This document shows positions 27,502 to 38,439 of a stretch of DNA of 54,288 nucleotides, one piece after another; position 1 is the stretch's first letter, and the number at the start of each line of letters is the position of its first letter. Location of the stretch: contig NZ_KE386994.1 of NCBI RefSeq assembly GCF_000429945.1, forward strand, positions 1 to 54,288, read 5' to 3'. The stretch is from Desulfogranum japonicum DSM 18378. Its GTDB lineage: Bacteria > Desulfobacterota > Desulfobulbia > Desulfobulbales > Desulfobulbaceae. The notes beneath the pieces were generated by a model, which saw nothing but the letters and a program-made list of their open reading frames with translations, had not been told where the DNA came from and did not search any database. The position numbers were made by a program, and so were the translations under genes.

Positions 27502-27552
27502 CAAGTGTCTGGAAACTCACTGGTATATCTGAAGTGACTACTTATTCAGAGT

Positions 27553-28185
27553 TCAATTACTCCCTGACAGGGCACTGACTGTAGACTTGAGTACTGAAAT
27601 GGTTGTATCCAGTCTGGTCGTGATATTTTGGGCATCGGACTTGGCTTTGTCTGCAATGGAACGCATCGCCTGGAGCCCGTTCTCATTCAAATCCATGTTT
27701 AATGCTGTGCGAATATCGTTCAGTTTGCCCATGAAGGGCGCAAAGGTCTCGCCAACTGCAGAGAGTTCACCTTGAACGGTTGCAAACATTTGCTCAACGT
27801 TCTCTCTTCTCTTTTCAGAGGTCTCTCGAATGGCGGCGCTTTCAATTGTCTGCATCTGCTCTGACCACTGTTTCAGATAGTCAGCTTTTTTCTTGCGCAT
27901 TGTATCCAATCTTTTGGCTACAGTTTTTCGTGACTTTTCAAGGTCATCGATGGAGTCAGAGAACACTCTGAACTGTTTTTTCAGATGGGGTCCACGTGCC
28001 ATAAACATGGCTTCCATGGCTTTCGTCGTGGTTTCAATTTGTTTTTTTCCTACCCGTAATTCCTGTTCTACGCTTTGAATACTGTCAGCGGCCTGAATAC
28101 CTTCTTGGTAAGAAGTCTTAGTGCAACCGGCTACAAATACCATCGCGAGAAAACAGGCTACTCCAAATGTGTACAAAGTTTTCAT
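27553..28185 (-). CDS. DUF2959 coiled-coil lipoprotein
   Basis: 210 residues. A signal peptide ends in the lipobox VAGC (Cys about 21), so the protein is lipidated. The remainder is almost entirely helical with heptad-like charge (about 30-205), as in the DUF2959 family, which is matched by length and by the QAADSIQSVEQELRVGKKQIETT-type opening. Function is unknown; it is periplasmic or outer-membrane associated. The gene stands alone, divergent from the cupin gene. Confidence 0.8.
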   Translation of the reverse strand: MKTLYTFGVACFLAMVFVAGCTKTSYQEGIQAADSIQSVEQELRVGKKQIETTTKAMEAMFMARGPHLKKQFRVFSDSIDDLEKSRKTVAKRLDTMRKKKADYLKQWSEQMQTIESAAIRETSEKRRENVEQMFATVQGELSAVGETFAPFMGKLNDIRTALNMDLNENGLQAMRSIADKAKSDAQNITTRLDTTISVLKSTVSALSGSN

Positions 28186-28321
28186 TCTCCCCCTCCTGGT
28201 CGAATTTTAACCATGAAATTGAGTATAGAAATCAGAGCATATAATGCAACTCTTCTTACAAATAGATGGAGTGATATAAGAACGTTCCTCATTATAGGCG
28301 ATAATAACTTCAGGAAAAAAA

Positions 28322-28684
28322 ATGATATATACCTATAAGCCTAAAAATGAATTTTATACCAATGAAAAATGCTTCATTACTGAGCTTTTGAACAGTGATG
28401 CTGATGCTGACTGTTCTGTGGCCCGTGCCAGAATTGAGCCGGGTATTACAACAGAGTTACATGCATTACTGGGGACAACAGAGCGATACGTTATCCTGGA
28501 GGGAGAAGGCGTGGTTGAAATTGACGGTTGCCCGGCAACACGTGTTACCACCTATGATGTCGTATGGATACCAGAAGGAGCCTGTCAACGTATAACAAAC
28601 AGTGGAACTGGTGATTTGGTTTTCCTGGCTATTTGTACTCCGCGTTTTCGTCCTGGAAATTACCTCAATATGGAAAAAGAGTAA
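28322..28684 (+). CDS. Small cupin-domain protein
   Basis: 120 residues forming a single cupin barrel. Motif 1 lies in LHALLGTTERYVILEGEGVVEIDG and motif 2 in DVVWIPEGACQRITNSG. The first metal-binding His pair is reduced to one His, and motif 2 lacks a clear His (Gln in its place), so metal binding is doubtful. Such proteins often bind small molecules or stabilise intermediates. It lies 84 bp upstream of the corrinoid protein gene on the same strand and may belong to the methanol cluster. The role is inferred from position only. Confidence 0.8.
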   Translation: MIYTYKPKNEFYTNEKCFITELLNSDADADCSVARARIEPGITTELHALLGTTERYVILEGEGVVEIDGCPATRVTTYDVVWIPEGACQRITNSGTGDLVFLAICTPRFRPGNYLNMEKE

Positions 28685-28768
28685 CAGTGTGAATACCTAC
28701 TTTCAACTTTCGTCTTTTGATGGTGCTGATGTATACTATCTTATATGTCGGAATATGGAGGAGTGTTT

Positions 28769-29518
28769 GTGAAGTATCTTGAAGACAATTCATTGATATT
28801 CAGTCGCTATGATCTTTTTCGTGAGCAGAAAGAAGAGCGAACACATAGATTTTCCCATGACGCATTGCTGCAAGAGGTGGCTGAGCATGTCATCCATGGA
28901 GATGATGAAAAAATTATCACCATTGTTGATCAGGCGTTGGAATATAAGAGGCCAGAAGAGGTAATACGGGAAGGCCTTATTCCCGGCATGGATGAGGTCA
29001 GCAGATTATGGGGTGAAGGAATATATTTTCTTCCCCAGGTTGTCCTGTCTGCAGATGCCATGCTCGAAGGTATTACCCGCTGTGAGGAAAAAATGGGTCG
29101 TCCCATGGAGAAAAAAGGAAAGGTGATTACCCACACTGCTGAAGGTGACATACACGATATAGGGCAGCTTATTGTTAATGCTCTGCTCAGGGCGGCAGGG
29201 TATGAAGTTATCAATCTTGGCGTAGATGTACCTGTTGATCTCGTGGTGCGAAGCTGTCAACAACACAGACCGATATTGCTTGGGGGAACAGCACTCATGA
29301 CGACAACCATGACTGCCTTTCCTCGAATCGCCGCACGGCTGAAACATCTGAATTTACAGATACCATTTGTCTGTGGAGGAGGAGCTGTTAATGAAGATTT
29401 TACAGCTGGGTTTGATTTAGGTATATGGGGAAAAGAAGCTTCATGGGCTGTCGGAATTGCGGAAGATGCACTGCAGGGAATGACATGGAGCCAGATTCGA
29501 GAAAAATGGAATGGGTGA
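28769..29518 (+). CDS. mtaC: MtaC-like methanol corrinoid protein
   Basis: 249 residues from the GTG at 28769, chosen because GGAGGAG lies 5 nt before it (an ATG at 28745 is the alternative). A helical cap domain (about 10-110) is followed by a B12-binding domain with HTAEGDIHDIGQ. His129 in DxHxxG should be the lower cobalt ligand (base-off/His-on), followed by GGTALMTTTMTAF and CGGGAVNEDF. It accepts the methyl group from methanol via MtaB and passes it on. The next gene encodes MtaB, 65 bp downstream. Sequence alone cannot exclude another methylated substrate, but the paired MtaB makes methanol most likely. Confidence 0.9.
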   Translation: MKYLEDNSLIFSRYDLFREQKEERTHRFSHDALLQEVAEHVIHGDDEKIITIVDQALEYKRPEEVIREGLIPGMDEVSRLWGEGIYFLPQVVLSADAMLEGITRCEEKMGRPMEKKGKVITHTAEGDIHDIGQLIVNALLRAAGYEVINLGVDVPVDLVVRSCQQHRPILLGGTALMTTTMTAFPRIAARLKHLNLQIPFVCGGGAVNEDFTAGFDLGIWGKEASWAVGIAEDALQGMTWSQIREKWNG

Positions 29519-29583
29519 TGGGAAGAATCTGGTTTACAGCCTTGTGATGGAGAACAGGAGAAAAAAATAATTCCAGGAGGCAT

Positions 29584-30951
29584 ATGCAGCTTAGCAAAAC
29601 CATGGCCTATGCTCGAGCGGAGGAAATGATGTTCGGTACCTGCCTGTACCCGGTAACAACCAGAAGGGGAATGTGTCTGGGAGGAGGGGAGGTTATTCCG
29701 GAGATTGTTGTTCATCCCCGCGCTGGCAGCGAAAAGTCCTTGAAAACGCTACTTCGTGAGTTTGAACGAGGTTATAATGATGCTTTGGAGCGATGTGTTT
29801 CCATAGGGCATCCCCATGTCTGCCTGGAGATCGAACACGTTGCCCAGATGACTCAGAAAACAGAATGGGGTGAAGACGTAGCTGCTCAGACTGTTTCACT
29901 TATGGACAGATATGAAGAAAGGTATGGTATTGTTTCGGGCTGCCGGTTCACCATTGCTGACTTGCGTAAACCTGACATGGTGCATATGCGTGATTCAGAT
30001 CGTTCCCAGCGTGTTCTGGAGGCGATTGCAGCTTGTGCTCGGCATGCTGATATGGTGGCCATCGAATCAATAGGTGGTAAGGAAATTTTTGATCACGCCA
30101 TTATTCGCAATGACGTTACCGGTTTGTTGTTTGCACAGGCCGTTCTGGGTGGAAGGGATATGCAATGGCTCTGGCCGCAGATTGTTGCCATAGCCGAGCG
30201 GCATAATTGTCTTCCAAGCGGCGACACCAGCTGCGCCCATGCCAATACCGCAATGTTTATGGCCGGTGGGTATCATGGGCGGGAAATTCCCCACACCTTG
30301 GCAGCAATTTCGCGCGCTATCAGCGTGAGCAACACCTTGGTGGCCTATGAGTGTGGTGCTACGGGCCCTGGAAAAAACTGTGCCTACGAAAACCCTATAA
30401 TTAAGGCCATTACCGGGGTGCCTGTATCCTGTGAAGGAAAAAGTAGTGCCTGTGCCCATTCTGATTTCTGCGGTAATGCCATCGCTGCTGTCTGTGACCT
30501 CTGGTCCAATGAAGCAGTGGAATATCACTCCATGTTCGGCGGGACCACAGCCGCGGTATTTACCGAGATGCTGGGCTATGATACAGCGCTCATGAACACT
30601 GCCATTAACCTGGGCTACGAGAAAGAACTGCAGGCCTGTATGGTTAATTCCGATCGTTATAGAGATCCTCAGAGCTATATTTTATGCCCTGATATTGCCT
30701 GGGAAATAGGCAAGGTGGTCGTTGAGCATCACCAGAGCCTTTATAGTAGAGCCAGAGCAGCAGCATTGAAATGCGGAGAGCTTATTTTTGGGGATGATAA
30801 ACTACAATTGACAACCTATGAACATGACGCTCTGAGACATTATATGGCTGATCTTGAGAAATTGCCTGCGGATGAAGGAAATTTTATTGACCTGTGTCTG
30901 GAGAGATATGCCAGGATACATGGGTTTCGTAGAGAGTCTTACGGCCTGTAA
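29584..30951 (+). CDS. mtaB: Methanol:corrinoid methyltransferase MtaB
   Basis: 455 residues, with CAGGAGG just before the ATG. MtaB activates methanol on zinc and methylates the MtaC corrinoid. The zinc ligands of the Methanosarcina enzyme (Glu164, Cys220, Cys269) correspond to Glu161, Cys217 and Cys266 here, with exactly conserved spacing, in the contexts AIESIGG, GDTSCAHAN and GKNCAYEN. Length and start (KTMAYARAEEMMFG) also fit the family. It forms an operon with the corrinoid protein (upstream) and the corrinoid activator (14 bp downstream). Such modules are known in acetogens and some sulfate reducers growing on methanol. Confidence 0.95.
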   Translation: MQLSKTMAYARAEEMMFGTCLYPVTTRRGMCLGGGEVIPEIVVHPRAGSEKSLKTLLREFERGYNDALERCVSIGHPHVCLEIEHVAQMTQKTEWGEDVAAQTVSLMDRYEERYGIVSGCRFTIADLRKPDMVHMRDSDRSQRVLEAIAACARHADMVAIESIGGKEIFDHAIIRNDVTGLLFAQAVLGGRDMQWLWPQIVAIAERHNCLPSGDTSCAHANTAMFMAGGYHGREIPHTLAAISRAISVSNTLVAYECGATGPGKNCAYENPIIKAITGVPVSCEGKSSACAHSDFCGNAIAAVCDLWSNEAVEYHSMFGGTTAAVFTEMLGYDTALMNTAINLGYEKELQACMVNSDRYRDPQSYILCPDIAWEIGKVVVEHHQSLYSRARAAALKCGELIFGDDKLQLTTYEHDALRHYMADLEKLPADEGNFIDLCLERYARIHGFRRESYGL

Positions 30952-30964
30952 TGTTGGTGGAGAG

Positions 30965-32599
30965 ATGGATGAGATCGGCGTAGCCGTAGACATCGGTACC
31001 AGTGGAATTCGTGCACAGGCTGTGGATCTGACCTCCGGAGCAGTCCTTTCCACCTCTATTTCCCTGGCTCATCCTCTTCCTGGCGCTAATGTTGTGGACC
31101 ATTTACACTTTGCTCTTGAAGCTGGTGTTACTGTTGCGACCAGAATGTTACGAACTGCTGTGAACAGGGTCGTAGAAGGTCTCAAGGTTCCTGTTATAGC
31201 GATCAGGCGTTTGGCAGTGTGTGGTAACACGGTTCAGCTCTCCCTGCTGCAGGGGATTGAAGTGAGGGATCTGGCTTATACAGGGGCTAGAAAACTGGCA
31301 ACCCTCGGTGTTGTGAAACCTGATCGCCGCGGGGTAAGTATACAGGCGGGAATATTACAGGGCCTGGAATTGAATGAAACCTGCCAGGTGCTTATTCCAC
31401 CTGCTGTCTGTCATACCATTGGAGCAGATGCCCTGGCTATGGTGCTGCAAAGCGGTATTCTCCAGGAGCAGCAGACAGCATTGATTACCGATTATGGAAC
31501 CAATGCAGAAATGGCTTTGTATCATAATGGCCGTATTATTACAGCTTCTGCCGCAGCAGGGCCTGCCATAGAAGGGCAACAGATTTCCTGCGGAATGTTG
31601 GCCGCGCCAGGTGCCGTAACTGATCTGCAGTTGATGCGTAACTTGCAATATCGTCTTTTGGTTCTGGATGAACAAATGCAGGTTGTACAGGGGCCGGTAG
31701 TTGATCTGGAACGAGCATCTTTGGTTTCCTCGAACAACGCGCAGGTGAAAGGCATCACCGGCACCGGTGTGGTTGCAGCTCTTTGTGAGGGGATACAAGC
31801 AGGTCTTATCGAACTTCCTTGTATCCAGACGCCCGATGCTTGCCTGCATCTGGGAAGGAAACTCTCTCTTACTGAGGAGGATTTGCAGGAGGCGGGTAAA
31901 GCTTTCGGCGCGATCAGGGCTGGGCATGTAACTCTTTGCCATGAGGCGGGGATTGGATATGGAGATATACACGTCGTGTATATGGCTGGAGCCGCAGGAA
32001 CGTATGTAGATCCTGTTAAGGCGATGTTTATGGGATGGGTTCCCGCATATACAAAAAAGATTGTGCAGGTTGGCAATACCTCTTTAAAAATGGCAAGGCA
32101 CCTGGTTATGGATCCCGCGCAACTGGATGTAATGCAACGGCTTGCAGATCGAATTCGGCCTGATCATTACGTGCTTGCGGCATCAGACACGTTTAAAAAA
32201 ATGTATATGCTTGAGCTGGCATATTGGACGGAAGGTATGCCTATGACCAGTTACCGTACTATGCTGACTCGTTATGGGGTGAAAGCGTTTCCTGAAACCG
32301 TCTCTGCTCCCGAAATACTGCAAGCAGGAGCTATAGGGGACCTGGGCAATCCGGGAGTACAGGAGTTGAGTGTAGTCTCTGACCCAGGGGAGATCTTGCT
32401 CTTGTCCATTGAAGGTTGCACTGCATGTTCTGGTTGTGTGGATGCCTGCCCGCAGTCTGCACTTGAGTTAAGTTTTAAGGAAAATCGTCCAGTGGTTCAA
32501 CTGTATCATTCACGTTGTGCTGGTGTTTCCTGCAAGCGATGTGAGCACGTTTGCCCTGAAAAAGTGATGGTGCTCAGTGATTTTTTTATGATCAGATGA
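30965..32599 (+). CDS. RamA-like reductive activator of corrinoid proteins
   Basis: 544 residues from the ATG at 30965, preceded by GGTGGAGAG. The first 430 residues are an ASKHA-type ATPase domain of the DUF4445/RACE group, opening VAVDIGTSGIRAQAVDL and containing ITDYGTNAEMALYHNG. The C-terminus has two ferredoxin-type clusters, CTACSGCVDACP and CAGVSCKRCEHVCP, as in methanogen RamA. It uses ATP hydrolysis to push electrons from its Fe-S centres onto the inactive Co(II) corrinoid, restoring Co(I). Bacterial RACE proteins usually carry an N-terminal 2Fe-2S domain instead, so the C-terminal ferredoxin marks the RamA-type layout. It lies between mtaB and a DUF1638 gene. Confidence 0.9.
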   Translation: MDEIGVAVDIGTSGIRAQAVDLTSGAVLSTSISLAHPLPGANVVDHLHFALEAGVTVATRMLRTAVNRVVEGLKVPVIAIRRLAVCGNTVQLSLLQGIEVRDLAYTGARKLATLGVVKPDRRGVSIQAGILQGLELNETCQVLIPPAVCHTIGADALAMVLQSGILQEQQTALITDYGTNAEMALYHNGRIITASAAAGPAIEGQQISCGMLAAPGAVTDLQLMRNLQYRLLVLDEQMQVVQGPVVDLERASLVSSNNAQVKGITGTGVVAALCEGIQAGLIELPCIQTPDACLHLGRKLSLTEEDLQEAGKAFGAIRAGHVTLCHEAGIGYGDIHVVYMAGAAGTYVDPVKAMFMGWVPAYTKKIVQVGNTSLKMARHLVMDPAQLDVMQRLADRIRPDHYVLAASDTFKKMYMLELAYWTEGMPMTSYRTMLTRYGVKAFPETVSAPEILQAGAIGDLGNPGVQELSVVSDPGEILLLSIEGCTACSGCVDACPQSALELSFKENRPVVQLYHSRCAGVSCKRCEHVCPEKVMVLSDFFMIR

Positions 32600-32608
32600 G
32601 GGGCGTTC

Positions 32609-33379
32609 ATGGCTGTGCTTGGTATTCTCACCTGTGAAATCATGGAGCTTGAGATAGCATCTCTCGTTGCCTTGGATACAGATCTGACAAAGATAACCGT
32701 TGTAGATGATCACAAAGCACAGCATCTTATTTCTTCCATTGAATCACAGCGTGTGCATACGGTATACCGAATTCCCCATATTTCAGCATTTGACCCTGAA
32801 AATTCAGGCGATGAAGCTCTTATCCGGGTTCTTGAACTTGGCCTGCACAGACGCAGGGATCTCCTGAAAGAGAAACTGGAACAAGAAAGCCGTCAGATGG
32901 ATCGTTACATTCACTGTCTGTTTCTGGGCTATGGTCAGTGCGGAGGCGTGCTTGCTGATCCGGCTGAGACGGTTGATGTCACGTGTCCGGTTTTTTATCC
33001 CCGGTTTGCAGGGAAGCCAGTTGCCGACTGTATAGGTATATGTCTTGGTGGGGATGAGGAATATTACCGGGAGCAACGGCAGGTAGCAGGCACTTATTTT
33101 CTAACCCCCGGATGGTGTCGCCATTGGAAAGATATGTTCGGCTCCTTGGATACAGCTTTCAACGAAACCATGTCAACGAAGTTGTGCCGTCGGATATTGC
33201 GGGGCTATAAGCGGTTGTTGCTGGTTCATACTCCTGTAATGGCTTCAGGGGATATGCGTTCCTTTTCACAGGAACTTATCGAAATGTCGGACCTTGAGGT
33301 TCAGGAAAGGGAGGGGACTCTCTCTTTATTGGAGCAGGGGTACCGTGAGGCAAAAAAATATTTGGGAACAGGCCGTTGA
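32609..33379 (+). CDS. DUF1638 protein
   Basis: 256 residues. The pattern FLGYGQCGG, then a DCIGICLGG segment, then TYFLTPGWCRHW matches DUF1638, a family repeatedly found beside corrinoid methyltransferase genes and of unknown function. The DxxC and GWC cysteines could bind a metal. It starts 9 bp after the RamA-like gene and ends 41 bp before the giant kinase gene, all on one strand. A role in assembling or regulating the methyltransferase is inferred from gene order alone. Confidence 0.82.
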   Translation: MAVLGILTCEIMELEIASLVALDTDLTKITVVDDHKAQHLISSIESQRVHTVYRIPHISAFDPENSGDEALIRVLELGLHRRRDLLKEKLEQESRQMDRYIHCLFLGYGQCGGVLADPAETVDVTCPVFYPRFAGKPVADCIGICLGGDEEYYREQRQVAGTYFLTPGWCRHWKDMFGSLDTAFNETMSTKLCRRILRGYKRLLLVHTPVMASGDMRSFSQELIEMSDLEVQEREGTLSLLEQGYREAKKYLGTGR

Positions 33380-33420
33380 TGAGGTCTTTTTCTGGCCGCT
33401 AAAAAAGAAAAGAACGATGT

Positions 33421-36400
33421 ATGGCTATCAAGGGAACGAGAATAGACGAAAAGCACCTCCATTTACTTCATGAGGGGCGTCAAAGAAGGGTGTATCGGTT
33501 TGATAACACCCAGGATGGCATACAGGTACTCGTGAAGTTTGCTAAAACAGCCTCTCCGTTTTCCAGGCAAGCGGAGATGTTTGCCAATGAGTTGAGGATA
33601 ACACAACAGTTTGAGCACCCAGGAATTCGTAAAGCCTTAGAAACCGGAACCCTCTCTGGCAAAGCTGTCCTGTATCTTGAGTATATCGACGGCCTTAATT
33701 TGCAGGATTTCTGTGCCATAGAAAAACCAGGACTCTCTGATATATTGACCATAGGCATGGGGATTGCCGAGATCCTTACCGTACTTCATGGCGCTAACAT
33801 TATTTATAAAAACCTGAGTAGTGAACATGTTATGATCGGCCCGGGACAACGTCCTGTGCTGATTGATTTTTCCATTGCCGTGCAGAGCACTTTATCCCAG
33901 GTATCAGATCCGGTAGATCAATTTGAAAATAATCTTGCCTACATCTCACCAGAGCAGACAGGAAGAATCAACAGGGGAGTGGATTATCGAACAGACTTGT
34001 ACTCTCTTGGCGTTGTTCTTTACGAAATGCTGACCGGACTTGTTCCCTTTACTGCTGATACAAACGCTGAGCTCATTTATGAGCATATAGCAAGGCAGCC
34101 TCAGGCAGTTTCCTCTGTCAATCCAGAAGTCCCAGGTGTACTGTCTGATATTGTTATGAAGCTGCTGAACAAGGGGGCTGAAGAGCGGTATCAATCTGCC
34201 TTTGGTGTTGTTCGGGATCTGGAACGGTGCCTGGCACAATATCATAAAACAGGCCATATCAACTCCTTTACTCTTGGCAGGGATGATGTCTTTGCCAGGC
34301 TGCTTGTTCCACAGAGGCTGTACGGAAGAAATGTTGAGTTAGCAGTACTTGAAAAGAGTTTTCAACGTGCGGCATGCGGAAAAGGGGAGATAGTTCTTGT
34401 ATCTGGCCCTGAGGGAAGCGGTAAAACTTTATTGGTCAATGAGCTTCAACGTGGGGTAATAGAAAGTGGCGGTGTGTTTATTTCCGGCACCTGCGATCAG
34501 TACCAGAGAAATGTTCCCTGTCATGGTATAAACCAGGCATTCTTTGTTTTAAGCAGTATTTTATCGGCATATTCTTCGCAGCGGCTCCATGCATTGCGTT
34601 TGCGTATTTGCAGGCAGAACCAGGATCATCTGGATCTATTAAGCGCAATGTGCCCTGGCCTGCATATGCTGGTGACGGATGCCGTGGCCAAAGAATCGGA
34701 AGATGTGCCGAAACTGCCTCCCAATCAACCGTTACATGCTGTTATCTGTTCAATATTTTCTCTTTTGTCTTGTGAGTGCGGCCCTCTTGTTCTTTTTCTC
34801 GACAATCTCCAGTGGGCTGATGCTGTGACCCTTGATGTTATCAGACTATTAGCTGGGGAAAAAAATAACAGTCCGTTTCTATTGATTGGAGCATATGATG
34901 ATTCGTCATCTGATGCTCCTGTACGACACAATTTGAAATGTATAGACCAATTGTCAGATAATAGCTTTGTGCAGCACATCTCCCTGAAAAATCTGGATCA
35001 AAAGTCAGTTCAAAACCTGATTGAGGATATGATCCATCGATCAGATAAAGAAACAGCTGACTTTGCAGAGGCAGTTTTTACTAAAACCAAAGGGAACCCG
35101 TTGTTGGTCATAACCTTTATGCAATCACTGCATACAGAAGGTGCACTGTGGTTTGATTGTGAGCAACGATCATGGCAATGGGATGACGCATTGATACACC
35201 AGAGAGCTGTTGTTGAAGATGTAATTGCCTCGGTAACAATGAAGATACAGGAACTTTCTGAGCAAGCCCAGGATGTGATAATGACTGCCGCCTGTATTGG
35301 TAACGAGTTTTCCCTGGAAACGTTGGGTGATATTCTTGGGAGCAACACAGATACTCTTCGCAGACTATTGCTTGAGATCGAAGAAAATTTGTTGGTTGTT
35401 TCCCTGGGGAAATCACATAAAGAGGCTGGACGCGAAGCTGATAATGCTCCTTTTCTTGGGCCGACCCGTTTCACTTTTACTCATGCCAGAGTGAGGATGG
35501 CTGCAGAGTCTATGCTCCCCCAACAGAAAAAAAGACGTAACCACCTTGAACTGGGCCGTCTGTTTCTTTCAAAACTCTCTGGCAATGAATTGAAAAACCA
35601 TATTTTTGCAGTGGTTGATCAGTTGAACGAGGGATTTCGTTATCTCAAAACAGAAGAAGAATTTTCGCAACTGGCTGAATTAAATTGCATGGCTGGTCAC
35701 AGGGCTCGTTGTTCAGGCGGGTATGCTGCTGCGGTATGGTACCTGAATATGGGGCTTGGTCTTCTGCCAAAGGATCGATGGAACAGGTACCACGACTTGA
35801 GCTGCACCTTGTATGAAGAAGCGATTGAGGCAGAGTATCTCAACTGTAATTTTCCCAGGGTCCATGTACTGGCAGAGGAGTTATCTGCCCATATAACAGG
35901 AAAAAAAGAATGTACCAGGATCTGTAAGTATCAGATACTTGCCCATGTCGCTCAGGGTGATAGAGACAAGGCACTGACCCAGGCTTTTAAGGCCCTTGAG
36001 GTGTTGGGTGTTTTGAGTCAGGATGAAATTCCCAGCCTTACGGGCCATACCTTGTCTGGCACTGGTCAGGTGGATGTGGCAACAATCATCAAGGCCTCAC
36101 GCACGCTTTCCCAGGAGATCCAGCTTGAACGTTTGCTTGAAAAATTCATGCAGATAGTTATGGAAAATGCCGGTGCTGAAAAAGCCGTACTGGTCATTAC
36201 CCAGGGCGATAAAATGTTTGTACAAGCCCAAGGTACCATTGATGGACATGGAGTTGAGACGTTTGGTTCCATTCCTCTTGAAGAAAGTGATGATATTCCT
36301 CAATCGCTGATAAGCGCTGTGGTAAGGCAAAAACACGCTGTTGTGCTCGGAGATGCTCAGAATGATCCAGAGTACGCACAAGATGTGTATTTTCGTGAAC

Positions 36401-38154
36401 ATCTTTCCAGGTCCGTTCTGGGGCTGCCGCTTATTCATCAGAAAAAACTGGCTGGTGTGCTCTATCTGGAAAACAATTTGGCTGCCGATGTATTCGCACT
36501 GGACCAGCTGCAACTCCTTGATGCATTGCTCTCTCAGGCGGCAATTTCCATCGAAAATGCAAAACTTTATCAGAGCCTTGAAGAAAAATTACAAGAATTG
36601 CGTCTAACCCAGGATGCGTTGATGGAATCCAGAAATTGGTTGGATCGGTTACTCAATGCCCTTCCTGAGCCCATTTTTGTAAAGGACAGAAATCATCGAT
36701 GGGAATTATTGAATGATGCCTTTTGTGCATTTGTTGGATTGAGCCGAGAGGAGTTGCTGGGTAAGTCAGATTATGATTTTTTCCCAAAGGAAGAAGCCGA
36801 TGTCTTCTGGTCCAAGGATGAGTTGGTTTTCAACACTGGCAGGGAAAACGTAAATGAAGAAAAAATAACAAATATGCATGGGGAAAAGTGTACAATCCTT
36901 ACTAAAAAGATTCTACACCGAGATGAAAAAGGGAACCCCCACCTTGTAGGGATTCTCCGTGATATTACCGAACGGGTAAATCTTGAGGCACAATTGCGGC
37001 AGGCTGTAAAAATGGAGGCCGTAGGGAATCTCGCCGGAGGATTAGCGCATGATTTCAATAATTTACTTACTGCAATCATGGGGTATTGTGATTTGTTGCA
37101 GATGCGGGTGGGAGATGATGAGCGGCTGCAAAAAAATATACGTAGGATAAAAAAGGCAGGCCAAAGTGCAGCCAGCTTAACTCAACAACTCCTTGTCTTC
37201 AGCCGTAAACAGGTTCTGCAACCACGTGTATTGGATCTCAACCATGTGGTTGTGGAAAGTGAAAAGATGCTGCGGCGACTGATTGGTGAAAATATTCATG
37301 TAGAATGTCAGCTTCAGGATGATCTTGACAGTGTAATCGTTGACCCTGTTCTTATGGAGCAGATCATCATGAATCTATGCATTAACGCAAGAGATGCCAT
37401 GCCAGACGGTGGCAAATTGACTCTTGAAACAGCCAATGTGGAACTAGATGCAGAATATGCAAGCCACCATCTGGATGTGGAACCTGGCCACTTTGTCGTG
37501 CTGACCGTAAGTGATACAGGAGTGGGGTTTGATGAAGAAACCAAATCTCGCATTTTCGAACCATTTTTTACAACCAAGGACAAGGGCAAAGGAACCGGGC
37601 TTGGTCTGGCAACGGTCTATGGAATTGTTACACAAAGCCAGGGGCATATTGTTGTTTATAGTGAACTGGGAGTTGGTACGACATTTAAAGTCTATCTTCC
37701 CCGGGCAGAGGGTGAAAAGGTACTACCGGAAGATACAGAGTCGCCGAAGGAGGAAATAGTAAAAGGTAAAGAGACCATACTTCTGGTTGAAGATGAAACA
37801 ATGGTGCGTGAACTTGCATGTACTATTTTGCAGGAGTACGGCTATCGAGTGTTGGCTGCTATAAATGGAAGAGAAGCATTGCAGATTCTCGATAATTGCT
37901 CAAATGTCCCAGATTTGCTGATTACTGACGTGGTTATGCCGGAAATGGGAGGACGGGAATTAGCGGAACAGATGGCGCTGAAATGGCCGGACATTCGTAT
38001 TCTCTTTATTTCAGGTTACACGGGTGAAGCCATTCATCGCCATGGAGTTCTTGATAAAGGAATTGAGTTTCTCCAGAAACCCTTTACCCCAGAAGCTTTT
38101 GCAAAGAAGGTCCGGGATATGCTGGATACCCCTATTGCAAAAATGCATGACTGA
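33421..38154 (+). CDS. 1577-residue hybrid signalling protein: pseudokinase, ATPase, GAF, PAS, histidine kinase, receiver
   Basis: Domains in order: Ser/Thr kinase-like (about 10-275), AAA-type ATPase with Walker A GPEGSGKT (329-336) and a Walker B-like FLDN near 460, helical repeats (600-880), GAF (900-1045), PAS (1073-1180), histidine kinase with phospho-His 1210 in [10 protein letters not shown], HATPase (1290-1425; DTGVGF, GTGLGL), and a receiver with phospho-acceptor Asp1503 ([10 protein letters not shown]). In the kinase domain the ATP-binding Lys39 is kept, but HRD is Tyr-Lys-Asn (129-131) and DFG is DFS (149-151), so phosphotransfer to protein is unlikely. It has no DNA-binding output. 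It follows the methanol genes by 41 bp on the same strand, and I infer it senses a state related to them and signals through another regulator. Confidence 0.9.
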   Translation: MAIKGTRIDEKHLHLLHEGRQRRVYRFDNTQDGIQVLVKFAKTASPFSRQAEMFANELRITQQFEHPGIRKALETGTLSGKAVLYLEYIDGLNLQDFCAIEKPGLSDILTIGMGIAEILTVLHGANIIYKNLSSEHVMIGPGQRPVLIDFSIAVQSTLSQVSDPVDQFENNLAYISPEQTGRINRGVDYRTDLYSLGVVLYEMLTGLVPFTADTNAELIYEHIARQPQAVSSVNPEVPGVLSDIVMKLLNKGAEERYQSAFGVVRDLERCLAQYHKTGHINSFTLGRDDVFARLLVPQRLYGRNVELAVLEKSFQRAACGKGEIVLVSGPEGSGKTLLVNELQRGVIESGGVFISGTCDQYQRNVPCHGINQAFFVLSSILSAYSSQRLHALRLRICRQNQDHLDLLSAMCPGLHMLVTDAVAKESEDVPKLPPNQPLHAVICSIFSLLSCECGPLVLFLDNLQWADAVTLDVIRLLAGEKNNSPFLLIGAYDDSSSDAPVRHNLKCIDQLSDNSFVQHISLKNLDQKSVQNLIEDMIHRSDKETADFAEAVFTKTKGNPLLVITFMQSLHTEGALWFDCEQRSWQWDDALIHQRAVVEDVIASVTMKIQELSEQAQDVIMTAACIGNEFSLETLGDILGSNTDTLRRLLLEIEENLLVVSLGKSHKEAGREADNAPFLGPTRFTFTHARVRMAAESMLPQQKKRRNHLELGRLFLSKLSGNELKNHIFAVVDQLNEGFRYLKTEEEFSQLAELNCMAGHRARCSGGYAAAVWYLNMGLGLLPKDRWNRYHDLSCTLYEEAIEAEYLNCNFPRVHVLAEELSAHITGKKECTRICKYQILAHVAQGDRDKALTQAFKALEVLGVLSQDEIPSLTGHTLSGTGQVDVATIIKASRTLSQEIQLERLLEKFMQIVMENAGAEKAVLVITQGDKMFVQAQGTIDGHGVETFGSIPLEESDDIPQSLISAVVRQKHAVVLGDAQNDPEYAQDVYFREHLSRSVLGLPLIHQKKLAGVLYLENNLAADVFALDQLQLLDALLSQAAISIENAKLYQSLEEKLQELRLTQDALMESRNWLDRLLNALPEPIFVKDRNHRWELLNDAFCAFVGLSREELLGKSDYDFFPKEEADVFWSKDELVFNTGRENVNEEKITNMHGEKCTILTKKILHRDEKGNPHLVGILRDITERVNLEAQLRQAVKMEAVGNLAGGLAHDFNNLLTAIMGYCDLLQMRVGDDERLQKNIRRIKKAGQSAASLTQQLLVFSRKQVLQPRVLDLNHVVVESEKMLRRLIGENIHVECQLQDDLDSVIVDPVLMEQIIMNLCINARDAMPDGGKLTLETANVELDAEYASHHLDVEPGHFVVLTVSDTGVGFDEETKSRIFEPFFTTKDKGKGTGLGLATVYGIVTQSQGHIVVYSELGVGTTFKVYLPRAEGEKVLPEDTESPKEEIVKGKETILLVEDETMVRELACTILQEYGYRVLAAINGREALQILDNCSNVPDLLITDVVMPEMGGRELAEQMALKWPDIRILFISGYTGEAIHRHGVLDKGIEFLQKPFTPEAFAKKVRDMLDTPIAKMHD

Positions 38155-38170
38155 AGATGGTATTTTTCTG

Positions 38171-38207
38171 GCAGAGAGTGTTGTTAATCTATGCACACTC
38201 TCTGTGC
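38171..38207 (+). terminator. Hairpin after the hybrid kinase gene
   Basis: CAGAGAGTGT pairs with ACACTCTCTG around a 13-base loop, 16 bp after the stop codon. No T run follows, so it may be a Rho-type or stabilising hairpin. Confidence 0.5.
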
Positions 38208-38439
38208 TAATGAAATCATCCCTTCAAGGCGTAACTCATCACGCGGACGTATCTTTTTGGTTTCATTCGTCTCCAAACTGTAATTGATTAGAGGTGCTTC
38301 ATATTTGGACAAGCGCGATTTTGAGCAGGTAAACGTAGACTCCGTGGAGTGTCTGGGATCAGTTACCCCAAGCCAGCTTGATATCTGATATCAGCGTGTT
38401 GTTGATCATGTTATTCTTGGCCAGGTTATGAGTTGAGCA

